This document shows, piece after piece, positions 54,919 to 64,000 of a DNA stretch of 64,000 bases. The position numbers and the translations under genes are program-made. The DNA lies in the NCBI RefSeq assembly GCF_001908235.1, contig NZ_LGHK01000016.1, forward strand, positions 167,977-231,976, read 5' to 3'. The notes below the pieces were generated by a model, which saw only the letters and a list, made by a program, of their open reading frames with translations, was not told the origin of the DNA and did no database searches. This DNA is from Bradyrhizobium sp. NAS96.2 (lineage in GTDB: Bacteria; Pseudomonadota; Alphaproteobacteria; Rhizobiales; Xanthobacteraceae). Position 1 is the stretch's first letter. Each line of letters opens with the position of its first letter.

Positions 54919-56375
54919 GCGATCGACTGAGATCGCTCGCGCGGTTGGTGTTGCCGCGGAGCGTTCGAAGGCGGATGCTCACATTGTGGTCGATCGCGAA
55001 ATCGCCAGATCGGGCGGCAATAATCCGCTACCAGCTGCTGGTACTCACGCAAAGACTTTTAAGCCTGGTTGGGCACTGCGCCACCGCACTTTCGCGCGGC
55101 TTTCTAAGGCTCGCGATCTGCATTGCTCCAGGATTTGGAGCCGTGCGGTTGCGGCGCGGACGACCTAGCAGCTTGTGGGGCGCAACTCCGATTTTGACCC
55201 TGGAACTCAAGGCGAGGGCCGACCGGGCGCTTGGCTTTCGATCGACCTCGCTCGTCTACGTAACCTACGTCATAACGTCACGCTTCGATCTAGATCTCCA
55301 TCGCCCGTACAGTCTGGCATTCAGGTATGGTTTGGGACCCGCATTCCAGCGCATGGTGCTCGCGTGGGCCTTGCTTCGATATGACGTGTTTCACTTCTTC
55401 GCCGACCGTGGCTTGCTCGATTCGACGGACCGGTTGCAGCTCAATTTTGAGGAGCTTGCCGCGCTGCGACGGGCACGCAAGCGGGTCTATATCTATGCGT
55501 ATGGTGCCGATGTTCGCACCAGGCAGGCGACCCTGGCGCTCGGCAAATGGAATTTCTGCGTCGATTGCACGGAAGCGCCGAAATATTGTACGTGTCACGA
55601 CGCAGAGGCTCAGCGCTATATTTCCGAAGTGGCCAAGAAGGTGACGGCGCTTGTCTCGCTTGGTGACATGCTGACCTACATGCCAACGGCAAAGCATATC
55701 AACTACTGGCCGTTGGACCTGGATCGGTTGAGTGCCGTTCTCCCGAACGCGCCATCCGGTCCGCTTCGCATCGCGCACGCACCAAACCACACGCACTTCA
55801 AGGGCTCGAAATACCTGGAGCGAACGATCGAGCGGCTGAAACAGCAGGGATACGATATCGAATATTGCAAGATCCAAGGTGTGCCGAACAGCCAGGTGGT
55901 CGAGCTTTTTGCGCAATCCGACATCGTGGCGGATCAGTTCATCGGCGGCGCTTACGGCTACACCGCGCTCGAAGCGATGGCGCTCGGCAAGCCGGTCCTG
56001 AGCTTCGTTAGAAGTCCGGATCTGGTCGAGGCGCCGGAGGAATGCCCGATCATCAACGCAACTCCGGATGAACTCGAGCAGGCATTGCTGTGGGTCATCC
56101 GCAACCGGGACAGCCTTCGCAAGATCGGCGAGCAGGGCCGGCGCTATGTCGAGCGCTGGCACGGCGTATCGGCGATCGCTGCGCGGCTTGGACAGCTCTA
56201 TCTGGACACTGCAAACTTTCCCCCTGGTGTCATCGATCGCATTCGGTCCCAGCAGGAGCAGGAAAAGGCCCGGCGCAACGCAATTCCCCTCGTGAGGAAT
56301 TGGGAGCATCCATTCCAGATCGCGAAGCAGCCTGCTTCGGAACGTCTCGGTGCGCTCGCGAGGACGATCCCCTGA
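54915..56375 (+). CDS. Glycosyltransferase-like protein, subfamily A (four-cysteine type, copy 3)
   Basis: 486 residues. Subfamily A blocks are complete: LWGATPILTL, LGFRSTSLVYVTYVITSRFD, VFHFFADRG, VYIYAYGADVRTRQ, cluster C215-x2-C218-x6-C225-x-C227, SLGDMLTYMP, AHAPNHTHFKGSKYLE and VADQFIGGAYGYTALEAMALGKPVL. It is closer in reading to copy 1 (29660) than to copy 2. The start at 54915 overlaps the preceding stop by ATGA; an earlier in-frame start at 54852 would lie inside that gene. It is followed after 25 bp by the frameshifted subfamily C gene. Confidence 0.78.
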   Translation: MSDRLRSLARLVLPRSVRRRMLTLWSIAKSPDRAAIIRYQLLVLTQRLLSLVGHCATALSRGFLRLAICIAPGFGAVRLRRGRPSSLWGATPILTLELKARADRALGFRSTSLVYVTYVITSRFDLDLHRPYSLAFRYGLGPAFQRMVLAWALLRYDVFHFFADRGLLDSTDRLQLNFEELAALRRARKRVYIYAYGADVRTRQATLALGKWNFCVDCTEAPKYCTCHDAEAQRYISEVAKKVTALVSLGDMLTYMPTAKHINYWPLDLDRLSAVLPNAPSGPLRIAHAPNHTHFKGSKYLERTIERLKQQGYDIEYCKIQGVPNSQVVELFAQSDIVADQFIGGAYGYTALEAMALGKPVLSFVRSPDLVEAPEECPIINATPDELEQALLWVIRNRDSLRKIGEQGRRYVERWHGVSAIAARLGQLYLDTANFPPGVIDRIRSQQEQEKARRNAIPLVRNWEHPFQIAKQPASERLGALARTIP

Positions 56376-56400
56376 TGATCGAACCGCAAGGGCAATTCCG

Positions 56401-57952
56401 GTGACGTCGGTCGACATCTCCACCGCAGTGACGTCTTCGCTACGGCCACAGCCGCAAGGCGTCGATTGGCATCGGCGTTTCCAGGAAGAGTATGGGCGAG
56501 CTCTGCGCGTGCTGCACCTGGGCAACATCGCGAACAACGCGTTCAACAACGCGAGGATCCAGCGTCAGCACGGCATCGATGCCTACGTCATCGCCTACGA
56601 GAACTACCACATCATGGCCTGCCCTGAATGGGAGGAGGCGGCGTTCGAGGGCGACCTCGGAGATCCGTTCTTTCCCGACTGGACCAAGGTCGATCTCGGG
56701 GGTTACCAGCGGCCGAGATGGTTTGCCTCTGGGCCTCTGAAGCTGTGTTGCTCAATGATTGCCGCCGAGGTTGGCGGGCGGTCGGACCTTGCCGACGAAA
56801 TTCGACGCTCGCTGGATCGCGCCCGGCAGTCCGTGAGTGGGCAGACGGCGTCCGCCGCCGGCGACCCGCCTTGGCCAGAAAATAGCGCGGCTGATTCGCA
56901 GGTCGCCTGCGATGGCCCGTGATCTCTTCCTGCGGCGCGTGCTGGCAAAGGATGATCCGGAGCAGATGCGGCTGGCGGCTGTGTGGCGGCAAGGCAGCGC
57001 GCCGGCTTCGCCACCGAGCGCTGCGGATTTTGCCAGCTATCGGGCGCGGCTCGCGCCGCTCATCGGTCTGCTGGATCAGTTTGACGTCGTCCAGGCCTAC
57101 GCAACCGATGGTGCCTGGCCGCTGCTCGCCCGGCGCCCTTACTTCGGATATGAGCATGGAACGTTGAGGGCACTTCCGTTTCAGGACGATAGCCTCGGGC
57201 GGCTGACCGCCACCGTGTTTCTCGGAGCCGACCACGTTTTCGTCACCAACATCGATTGCGTGCCTGCCGCGCGACGGCTGGGCGTGCCGCCAGATCGGAT
57301 TACACCGCTTCCGCATGCGTTCGACGATACGAAACTTGCCGAGTTCCAAGCCGCAAACGACTCGATTGGACCTCCGGATGATTGCGTGGTCTTCTTTCAT
57401 CCGGCGCGGCATGATTGGCGGGACGCTGATCCGAGTCTGGTGAAGGGCAATGACAGGCTGATCAGGGCCTTTTCAACAATCTCGCGGGAGAATTCTCAAT
57501 CGCGGCTGGTCATGATCGAATGGGGACGCGACCTTGATAGGTCCCGCGAACTGATACGCAGCCTGGATCTGGATGCCAAAGTAACGTGGCTTTCTCCGAT
57601 GCGTAAGCCGCAGCTTTGGCGAACATATTTGTCGAGCCACGTCGTATTGGATCAATTCGTTCTTCCCTCCTTCGGAGGAGTCACCTTCGAAGCACTGGCG
57701 CTTGGACGACGTGTCATCACGAATATCGACGTCCGTTCAGCGGAAGAATTCTTTTCGGAGGCGCCGCCTATCCTTTCGGCTTCAACGGAGGACGAGATAG
57801 TTGAAGCCTTACGGACGATTATCTCAGACCGAAGCGATGGGCGCCGGATCGGCGACGCCGGGCGCTCGTGGGTCCAGCGCAACCATTCGGCCAAGAGGAT
57901 TGTTGAACTACAGCTGGAAGCCTATCAAAAGCACATTGGGCTCAAGCTGTGA
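56401..57952 (+). pseudogene. Glycosyltransferase-like gene, subfamily C, interrupted by a frameshift
   Basis: The N-terminal part (from GTG 56401) reads ALRVLHLGNIANNAFNNARIQRQ and YENYHIMACPEWEE, matching the 51524 product, and stays open in that frame to 56922. The rest (YEHGTLRALPF, FVTNIDCVPAARRLG, LVKGNDRLIRAF, VLDQFVLPSFGGVTFEALALG) lies one frame over and is open from 56837. Together they reconstruct one protein of about 517 residues; the total length is 3n+1. The shift must fall between 56837 and 56922, probably 56840-56870 by alignment. It could be a true inactivating mutation, programmed slippage or a sequencing error. Confidence 0.8.
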
Positions 57953-58042
57953 GCGATCTCTTCTTCAAGGGCCGTCCAACAATGAAGGCGGTTTGCCTGA
58001 TCCGTCGGGATATTCCCGTCACGTCTCTGCAGGATTTACATC

Positions 58043-59164
58043 GTGACAGCTAACATGCGCGTTCTTCATGGGCCGGTGAACGTAGGAAATCAGCCTTGGA
58101 CCCTTTCGAGAGCTGAGAGGAAGCTGGGTCTAAAAAGCGATGTCGCCGTAAATTACGGCACTTGGCTCGGCTATCCGGCTGACGTAACCGTGGGGACCTA
58201 TCAGGGGAAGACCATCGTTGATAGGCTGAGACGCTCCGCTTTCGGCCTTTCGGCTCCATTCAAATACGATGTCCTGCACTACTACTTCGGTCGCAATTTC
58301 TTTCTTTGGGACGACTACGGCATGGCATTCGGCCGCAGCGCGGCCCAAGACAAACGGCTTCTGCGGGACGTAAGGCTGGCAAAGCGGCTCGGCAAACGGA
58401 CGTTCATGACGTTGCAAGGATGCGACATCAGATTAGCCCGGCAATCGTTCGAGAGAAACAGTTGGACACCGTGTCATCCTGACCGTTGTGGCGCCTTCGA
58501 CAGCTGCGTTAAACAATACGACTTTGATCGCACAGCGATGAGCAGAGTCCTTCTGCCATTGATGGACCGGGTCTTTTACCTGAATCCCGAACTTGGGCAT
58601 TACGTGCCGAACGGAGTCTTTCTACCCTACGCCAACGTTGACTTGGATGGAGTCGAGCGTCGACCGCCGTCGGGATCGCGTCGCGTCAGGATTGTGCACG
58701 CGCCGAGCGATCCCAAGACAAAAGGAACTGATCTCATAATGGCGGCCCTGGATCGCCTCGCCTCCAGGTATCAATTTGAGCTGATTTTGGTGCAGGGACT
58801 CCCGCACGCGGAAGCCATGGAATTGTACAGGAGTGCCGATCTTGCAATCGACCAGATCCTGTTCGGCTGGTATGGGGGGTTTGCTGTCGAGTTGATGGCC
58901 ATGGGAAAGCCCGTCGCAGCTTTCATCCGCGAAGAGGACAGGGAGTACGTGCCGTCTCAGATGTGGGAACAACTTCCTATTCTTAGGCTCGATCCAAGTC
59001 ATCTTGAGCGTGATCTTTCGAGAATCCTTGAGGCGCCTGACTTGTTGATCGAGTATGGGAAACGGTCGGAGGAATTCGTCCGCCGATGGCACGATCCCGC
59101 TAAAATCGCTCGCGGGATGATCGAGCTTTACGAGCATCCCGAAAAGGCGTTGTCGTTGATCTGA
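58043..59164 (+). CDS. Glycosyltransferase-like protein, subfamily B (HGPVNVGNQPW type, copy 2)
   Basis: 373 residues. It aligns with the 28518 product: MRVLHGPVNVGNQPWTLSRA, YDVLHYYFGRNFF, FMTLQGCDIRL, the cysteines C127-x16-C144-x4-C149-x5-C155 at identical spacing, VFYLNPELGHYVPNG and ADLAIDQILFGWYGGFAVELMAMGKPVAAF (DQ-x11-E). The GTG at 58043 has AGGA eight bases upstream; the ATG at 58055 starts exactly where the paralogue does. It is the last transferase of the 50006-59164 block. Confidence 0.8.
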   Translation: MTANMRVLHGPVNVGNQPWTLSRAERKLGLKSDVAVNYGTWLGYPADVTVGTYQGKTIVDRLRRSAFGLSAPFKYDVLHYYFGRNFFLWDDYGMAFGRSAAQDKRLLRDVRLAKRLGKRTFMTLQGCDIRLARQSFERNSWTPCHPDRCGAFDSCVKQYDFDRTAMSRVLLPLMDRVFYLNPELGHYVPNGVFLPYANVDLDGVERRPPSGSRRVRIVHAPSDPKTKGTDLIMAALDRLASRYQFELILVQGLPHAEAMELYRSADLAIDQILFGWYGGFAVELMAMGKPVAAFIREEDREYVPSQMWEQLPILRLDPSHLERDLSRILEAPDLLIEYGKRSEEFVRRWHDPAKIARGMIELYEHPEKALSLI

Positions 59165-59194
59165 GGAAACCTCTACTGTTGGTAAGTCAATTCA

Positions 59195-59893
59195 ATGTCT
59201 AACCTCACCAGTCCAAAGCCCTTCACGTTTGAGTACTATCGGTTGCTCCTGCAAGCCGCTCTCGACAACAACTACAAGGTTACATCGTTCGAGAAATATG
59301 ATGCCGGCAGCCCGCGTACTTTGATTATGCGGCATGACGTCGACTATACTCTCAACGGAGTAAGTCAGCTTGCCTTGATCGAGGCAGACCTCGGGATTAC
59401 GGCGACTTACTTCTTTAGAGTTCATGCGCACGAGTACAATTGTTTCACCCCGCATGTGTATCGTCTCATCCATGCTTTGAGAGCGCTGGGGCACGAAATT
59501 GGGTTGCATTTTGAGGCTATGACAATCGGACGAGCCTTGGACATGTCTCCAGCTGCGTTGTTGCGCAAGGAGAAGGCCGTGCTCGAAGCGATCACGGGAC
59601 TTGAGATACATTCAGCTTCCGAGCATCGCGACATCAGCCAGGTCGTCCACCAAACCGGAAATTACCACGATAGTTTAGATCCGCTTGAGGCGGGTTTCAG
59701 GAACTACGCGCTTGAGAAGCGCTTCTTCGGGGATATGAAGTATCTGTCGGACTCGAACGGCTTTTGGCGAGAGGGAGATCCGACGGTGCACCTCAATAAG
59801 CACGCGCGCTTTCAAGTACTGGTCCATCCAGATTGGTGGTTCGAAAAAGACCTGCTTCTGAAGGGTCCCTACTTCCATGGATTGGGCAACTAG
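59195..59893 (+). CDS. Polysaccharide deacetylase-like protein (NodB/CE4-related)
   Basis: 232 residues. LIMRHDVDYTLNG (residues 43-55, with the metal/base aspartates in RHDVD), ATYFFRVHAHEY, ALGHEIGLHFE (H100, H105) and the late VLVHPDWWF resemble a compact CE4 barrel, with order and spacing as in proteins that deacetylate N-acetyl sugars. No signal peptide is present, so it probably acts on a cytoplasmic nucleotide- or lipid-linked sugar. The formyltransferase-like gene starts at the very next base; deacetylation followed by N-formylation is a natural pairing, though inferred. Confidence 0.75.
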   Translation: MSNLTSPKPFTFEYYRLLLQAALDNNYKVTSFEKYDAGSPRTLIMRHDVDYTLNGVSQLALIEADLGITATYFFRVHAHEYNCFTPHVYRLIHALRALGHEIGLHFEAMTIGRALDMSPAALLRKEKAVLEAITGLEIHSASEHRDISQVVHQTGNYHDSLDPLEAGFRNYALEKRFFGDMKYLSDSNGFWREGDPTVHLNKHARFQVLVHPDWWFEKDLLLKGPYFHGLGN

Positions 59894-60841
59894 ATGTCCT
59901 CTGAAGGGCCCAAGGTTCTTTATGTGACCTGCGCCGAAAATGGCCTACATGGTCTCGCGCAGTTGACGAACGCTGGCATTGACGTCGCTGCGGTCGTGAC
60001 CATTCCGCCGGAACTGGGTACAAAATACGCAGTGTCCGGATACGTTGATGTGTCGCCCTGGTGCTCAGAGCGCGGATTGAGATGTATTCAACTGCGTGAA
60101 TACAAGATCGAAGTCGCGGATGTAGCAGCGATTGACTTTGACCTCCTCGTCGTGAACGGGTGGAATCGACTGATTCCTTCCGAAGTTTTCTCGCTAGCCC
60201 GGTTGGGGGCGCTAGGGATACATGCAGGTCATCCTCCGCTTGGATTGGGAAGGGCGCCGCTGGTCTGGAACATCATACACGGGCAATCGGATATTGAGGT
60301 CTTCGTATTCCGCTTGACCTCCAATGCCGACGATGGGGACATTATGGCTACCCAGGTCGTCGAGATCACAGCGCATGACGACGTCAAGACGCTCTATGAA
60401 AAAGTGATGGACGTCGGGGCCGACTTGTTCTTGGCGGCGATTCGAAAGTTGGTGGCGGGGGAAGGTGGACGGTCCCAGGATCGGCGTTTCTTGTCCCACT
60501 ATCCAAAGAGGACGGAGGCAGACGGACTGATCGACTTTACCATGACCGATCGTCAAATCTGCGACTTTGTCCGCGCGCAGGTTCCGCCGTACCCAGGCGC
60601 CTTTACCTATCTCGGGTCCGAGAAGTGGAGGATACTTCGGGCTCAGCGATACGATCGCTTCTTGTTCCGAGACCATCCTCGCGTGCCCGGCCGCATTTTG
60701 CGTGTCCTTCCATCGGGTGTGGTCGTGCAGAGCGGAGCGGCTCCAATCTGGATCAGGCATGCTGTGGTCGATGGGGCGGACGTTGATCCGATGTCTCGGC
60801 CGGAGATCGTCGGACGACGGTTTGGCGATGGTCTTGATTGA
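59894..60841 (+). CDS. Formyltransferase-like protein (Fmt/ArnA-type fold)
   Basis: 315 residues. The fold is shown by VLYVTCAENGLHGLAQLTNAGIDVAAVVT, DFDLLVVNGWNRLIPSEVFSL, GIHAGHPPLGLGRAPLVWNII and FRLTSNADDGDIMATQ, with a C-terminal OB-like domain. These enzymes transfer formyl from N10-formyltetrahydrofolate to an amine. Of the Asn-His-Asp triad, the histidine (H110) and aspartate (within D146-D149) are present but the asparagine is replaced by G108. Sugar N-formylation is plausible but the missing residue is a caution. The start abuts the preceding stop without a gap. Confidence 0.8.
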   Translation: MSSEGPKVLYVTCAENGLHGLAQLTNAGIDVAAVVTIPPELGTKYAVSGYVDVSPWCSERGLRCIQLREYKIEVADVAAIDFDLLVVNGWNRLIPSEVFSLARLGALGIHAGHPPLGLGRAPLVWNIIHGQSDIEVFVFRLTSNADDGDIMATQVVEITAHDDVKTLYEKVMDVGADLFLAAIRKLVAGEGGRSQDRRFLSHYPKRTEADGLIDFTMTDRQICDFVRAQVPPYPGAFTYLGSEKWRILRAQRYDRFLFRDHPRVPGRILRVLPSGVVVQSGAAPIWIRHAVVDGADVDPMSRPEIVGRRFGDGLD

Positions 60842-61063
60842 ATTGGCCAGCATGCCGACTGGTCGAGGACGCGGTTCATTCGTCGAGCACCTGAAGTTCT
60901 TGGTCTCCTTCGATGCCGCGACGGTACTCGCGCGCCCGAAGCGAGGAGTCTCATCGAATATGGCTAAGCTACCGAGCAGTCGTCGTGCTGCAAGAGTATC
61001 GGTTTAGGCCGAATGCAAAGATCAGTTACTCAGCCTCCGGTGGTCGAGCCAGGTAGATAAGAG

Positions 61064-62926
61064 ATGTGTGGCATTTCAGGCATTCTGCATTTTGGCTCGT
61101 GTCCGGATGCGGACGCTCGCATCCGCCGCATGGCGGCCAGCATCGAGCACCGCGGTCCGGATGATGATGGCTACTATGCCTCGCCGGACGTCGTATTGGG
61201 CTTCCGCCGGCTTGCGATCGTCGACCTAGTGTCGGGCCACCAGCCGATGAGCAACGAGGACGGCACCGTGTGGGTCGTCTTCAATGGCGAGATCTACAAT
61301 CACCGCGAGCTCAGAAAGGAGCTCGAAGCCGCCGGCCATGTCTTCGCGACAGACCACTCGGACACCGAGGTTCTGGTGCACGGCTGGGAGCAGTGGAAGG
61401 ACGGGTTGTTCAGCAGGCTGAACGGTATGTTCGCCTGTGCGATCTGGGACGAACGGCAGCGTGAGCTGGTGATCGCCCGCGACCGGTACGGGATCAAGCC
61501 GGTCTACGTCGCGGAACTGCCCGGCAAGGGGCTCGTGTTCGGCTCGGAGGTGCGTGCGCTCTACGCCAGCGGATTGATCGACAAGCAGTTCGATGCATCC
61601 GCAACCCTGGAGTACTTCACGCTGATGAACAATTGGGGAGGCCGCACGCCATTCCGCGGCGTTCGTCTCCTCAAGCCGGGCAGCTTCGAACGCTTTGCGG
61701 CGAGTGGAAGCTCGCGCGGCACCTACTGGTCGCCCTCCTATCATCGCAAATACGCGCCCGGTTTGGCGCGGGCCTCGGGCGAGTTCGGCGAGATATTGCA
61801 AGCCGCGTTGCGGAGACAGTTGGCTGCGGATGTTCCTGTCATGGCGTATCTGTCGGGCGGCATCGACAGTTCGGCGATCACGGCCGGTGCGCATCAGATT
61901 GATCCGGTCGTTCGCGCCTATTCGTGCATCTTCGATCTCGAGAATGTCGGTGTCGACAAGTTTGTCGACGAGCGCGAATTCTCCAGGGAGGTCGCAAAGC
62001 AGCTCAATATCGAACGTGTCGAGCTCATGGTGCCGCAGGATGCGCTGGTCCGTCATCTCGATGCGACGGTCGGGGCGATTGAATATCCGCGCATGGGAAT
62101 GGCCTATGTGAACTATCTGATCGCGCAGCGGGTCGCACAGGACGCAAAGGTCGTGCTGTCGGGAACCGGCGGTGACGAAGTCACCGGAGGATATGTCGGC
62201 CGATATGCCATCGTGCCGCGGGCCACGCCGGTTTCCCTGATGCGACGCGTGATACAGGGTCTTCGCGCCGGGGCCGCAGATCAGGCAGCCTCGCGCGACG
62301 CCTTTGCCCTCTACCGGGCAAGCCTCAACGTCCCGATCTCGGCGGAGAAGATCAAGGATGCCTTCACGCCGGAGTTCTTGCGAACCGCTGGCGGTTTCGA
62401 TCCGCTCGCCACGATCGGCGACGCGATCGGCTCGGTTCCGTCGCGGGATCCCTGGGACGTCATCATGCACGTCGACATGACGACCTACCTTCCAGGTCTG
62501 CTGTCCCTGGAGGACAAGCTGTCCATGGCGCATTCCCTTGAGACCAGGGTGCCGCTTCTCGATAACGAGCTGGTCGACTATCTGCTCGGCGTGGACTGGG
62601 GCCTGCTGTCCGACGGCTCCACGGGCAAGATCCTGTTTCGGGAAGCCGTCCGGCCGCTGGTGCCTGATACGATTTACCGGAAACCGAAGATGGGGTTTGG
62701 TCCTCCGGACGCATCTTGGTACAGAGGGCTTCTGCGCCCATGGATCGAGGAGCAACTTTCGGAATCCCGTATCAGGCAGCGAGGCGTACTCCAGCATGAC
62801 TTCGTACGTCGGATTCTGAACGAGCATTTCGAGGAGAAGGCAAACCATGTCGCGCTGATCTGGTGTTTGCTCAGCTTCGAGTCTTGGTGCAAGCAACACG
62901 GCGCCTATGGCGGTGCCCTCAATTAG
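61064..62926 (+). CDS. asnB: Glutamine-dependent amidotransferase, asparagine synthase family (copy 4)
   Basis: 620 residues. C2 in MCGISGILHFG, EHRGPDDDGYY, LGFRRLAIVDL and VVFNGEIYNHRELR form the glutaminase half; MAYLSGGIDSSAITAG and LSGTGGDEVTGGYVGRY the synthetase half. The LEDKLSMAHSLETRVPLLDNELVDY segment is shared with copies 1-3. It follows a 222-bp gap with no recognisable gene and may begin a new transcript with the methyltransferase gene 23 bp downstream. Its glycan substrate is unknown. Confidence 0.92.
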   Translation: MCGISGILHFGSCPDADARIRRMAASIEHRGPDDDGYYASPDVVLGFRRLAIVDLVSGHQPMSNEDGTVWVVFNGEIYNHRELRKELEAAGHVFATDHSDTEVLVHGWEQWKDGLFSRLNGMFACAIWDERQRELVIARDRYGIKPVYVAELPGKGLVFGSEVRALYASGLIDKQFDASATLEYFTLMNNWGGRTPFRGVRLLKPGSFERFAASGSSRGTYWSPSYHRKYAPGLARASGEFGEILQAALRRQLAADVPVMAYLSGGIDSSAITAGAHQIDPVVRAYSCIFDLENVGVDKFVDEREFSREVAKQLNIERVELMVPQDALVRHLDATVGAIEYPRMGMAYVNYLIAQRVAQDAKVVLSGTGGDEVTGGYVGRYAIVPRATPVSLMRRVIQGLRAGAADQAASRDAFALYRASLNVPISAEKIKDAFTPEFLRTAGGFDPLATIGDAIGSVPSRDPWDVIMHVDMTTYLPGLLSLEDKLSMAHSLETRVPLLDNELVDYLLGVDWGLLSDGSTGKILFREAVRPLVPDTIYRKPKMGFGPPDASWYRGLLRPWIEEQLSESRIRQRGVLQHDFVRRILNEHFEEKANHVALIWCLLSFESWCKQHGAYGGALN

Positions 62927-62949
62927 TTGCAGTTGTAGGAGTTAGATTT

Positions 62950-64000
62950 ATGCGAACCGTTGCGTCTTCACATCTCCGTCCGAACGGGATGGAGCTGCAG
63001 CTTGAGGCTTTCACGCAACAGGAAGGCCAGGTTGTCGAAGGCATCCTGCGGACGCCCGATGCATCGCTGTGGTATCCGATCCTGCAGGGGGTTCCGTGCT
63101 TCCTGAGCGGCCCGATGCAGCCCGACTTGACCGATTTCTGCTCACGCTACGGCTTGCCGAAGCCGGCGACCGCGCAGAGCCGGCCGGAAGCCCATGAGCA
63201 GGCCAAGACGAACCAGACCTTCTCGGACAAGTGGCGCCGCTTCAAGCAGTATGGGCTGCAACCCGAGCACAAGGAATTCCTGTTTGGCTGGTATTGCAAG
63301 AAGCTCGGGCTGCCCGATCTGGACGCCTTGAAGGCGTTCTACCGCTCCAAGCAGCGCGTGCTCGAGGTCGGTCCAGGGTCGGGCTTCAACACGAGGTTCA
63401 TCGCCGAGAATTGTCCGGGCGAGGTGTTTGCGCTCGACGTCTCCGACGCGGCATTGACGACGTTCGAGAACACCCGCGATCTCGAGAACTGCTCGGTCGT
63501 GCAGGCCGACTTGATGGAAGCTCCGTTCCCCGATGATACGTTCGACTTCATCATCGCGGACGGTGTGCTGCATCACACGCCGAACACCAGAGCGGCGGTC
63601 GAGGCCCTGTACCGTAAGGTCAGGCCCGGCGGCCAGTTCTTCTTCTACGTCTATCGGAAGATGGGCGCCGTGCGTGTCTTCGCCGACGATCATGTCCGCC
63701 AGAATTTCATGCCGCTGTCCGCGGAGGAATGCTATGCGGCGTGCGAAGGGATCACGGAGCTGGGCCGGGAGCTGTCGCGGCTGAACGCCACGATCACGCT
63801 CGAGAAGCCGATTCCGGTGCTTGGAATTCCTGCCGGAACGCACAACGTCCAGCGATTGCTCTACTATAATTTCCTCAAATGCTTCTGGAACGAGGCATTC
63901 GACTATGAAACGAACAACATGGTCAATTTCGACTGGTATCATCCGCACAACGCCTGGCAGCACAGCGATGACGAGGTTGCGGGCTGGATGAAGGAACTCG
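62950..64000 (+). CDS. Class I SAM-dependent methyltransferase (3' truncated by window edge)
   Basis: At least 350 residues, open to the right edge. TAGGAG at 62936-62941 sets the ATG at 62950. Residues 1-60 resemble a Trm112-like methyltransferase leader (LQGVPCFLSG). The SAM core follows: RVLEVGPGSGFNTRFIAENC, VFALDVSDAALTTFENT, APFPDDTFDFIIADGVLHHTPN and VRPGGQFFFYVYRKMG. The region after about 290 (NVQRLLYYNFLKCFWNEAFDYETNNMVNFDWYHP) is seen in methyltransferases of glycan clusters. Its target is unknown. Confidence 0.85.
   Translation, partial: MRTVASSHLRPNGMELQLEAFTQQEGQVVEGILRTPDASLWYPILQGVPCFLSGPMQPDLTDFCSRYGLPKPATAQSRPEAHEQAKTNQTFSDKWRRFKQYGLQPEHKEFLFGWYCKKLGLPDLDALKAFYRSKQRVLEVGPGSGFNTRFIAENCPGEVFALDVSDAALTTFENTRDLENCSVVQADLMEAPFPDDTFDFIIADGVLHHTPNTRAAVEALYRKVRPGGQFFFYVYRKMGAVRVFADDHVRQNFMPLSAEECYAACEGITELGRELSRLNATITLEKPIPVLGIPAGTHNVQRLLYYNFLKCFWNEAFDYETNNMVNFDWYHPHNAWQHSDDEVAGWMKEL

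Overview
The window looks like chromosomal DNA of a high-GC alphaproteobacterium, most likely Bradyrhizobium or a close relative. This is an inference from the strong G/C third-position bias, the gene content (GlcG/YdiJ/serine-glyoxylate aminotransferase module, tripartite tricarboxylate transporter, CaiB-type CoA-transferases, crotonases) and a palindromic GTCGTCC(C)GGCGAAGGCCGGG intergenic repeat of the kind seen in those genomes. I see no rRNA, tRNA, CRISPR array, complete insertion sequence or phage gene.

Positions 1-19000 are metabolic. In order they hold: the 3' end of a molybdopterin oxidoreductase; a crotonase; a DapD of the type normally found in actinobacteria; a leftward pair (YdiJ-like FAD/Fe-S dehydrogenase and a GlcG-like protein); a GntR/FCD regulator; two paralogous class V (alanine/serine-glyoxylate type) aminotransferases on either side of an MFS carrier; a second crotonase lacking both usual catalytic glutamates; a tripartite tricarboxylate transporter whose tctC is separated from tctBA by the methylthioadenosine-salvage genes mtnP and mtnA; and a CoA-transferase. 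A 15-bp element conserved at 14 positions lies in the promoter regions on both sides of the GntR gene and is a good candidate operator.

Positions 19000-64000 form one large surface-polysaccharide locus, nearly all rightward. It has two export routes: a Wzx-like flippase at 19249 and a Wzm/Wzt ABC exporter at 40287-42456, the latter with a C-terminal substrate-binding domain. Sugar-building genes include a WlbA/WbpB-type oxidase and a WlbB/WbpD-type N-acetyltransferase, a DegT aminotransferase that could be the WbpE step, and two NAD-dependent epimerases. Decoration genes are abundant: four AsnB-type amidotransferases, five methyltransferases, an O-acetyltransferase, a formyltransferase-like protein, two NodB-like deacetylase domains, an ATP-grasp ligase and an 837-residue FemAB/deacetylase fusion. 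At least eleven glycosyltransferase genes are present. Seven of them belong to three related subfamilies that share an unusual DQ-x11-E signature, and two of those subfamilies carry a conserved four-cysteine cluster. One of the seven is frameshifted. The blocks at about 28500-31050 and 50000-60850 look less GC-rich than the rest, which suggests a mosaic origin.

The most interesting part is a candidate dedicated control circuit at 31190-35800. A winged-helix protein gene (34552) is followed by a NusG/RfaH-type antiterminator gene (35196). Two palindromes GTTCA-N5-TGAAC lie in front of the winged-helix gene, one of them inside a TTGACG-N17-CTATCA promoter. A third copy lies in a promoter of the same layout 3.3 kb upstream, in front of the second asnB. 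Just after the antiterminator gene, a GCGGTAG element like the E. coli ops site overlaps a perfect 7-bp hairpin immediately before the sugar operon. Together these suggest a self-contained repressor plus processive antitermination system for the polysaccharide genes.
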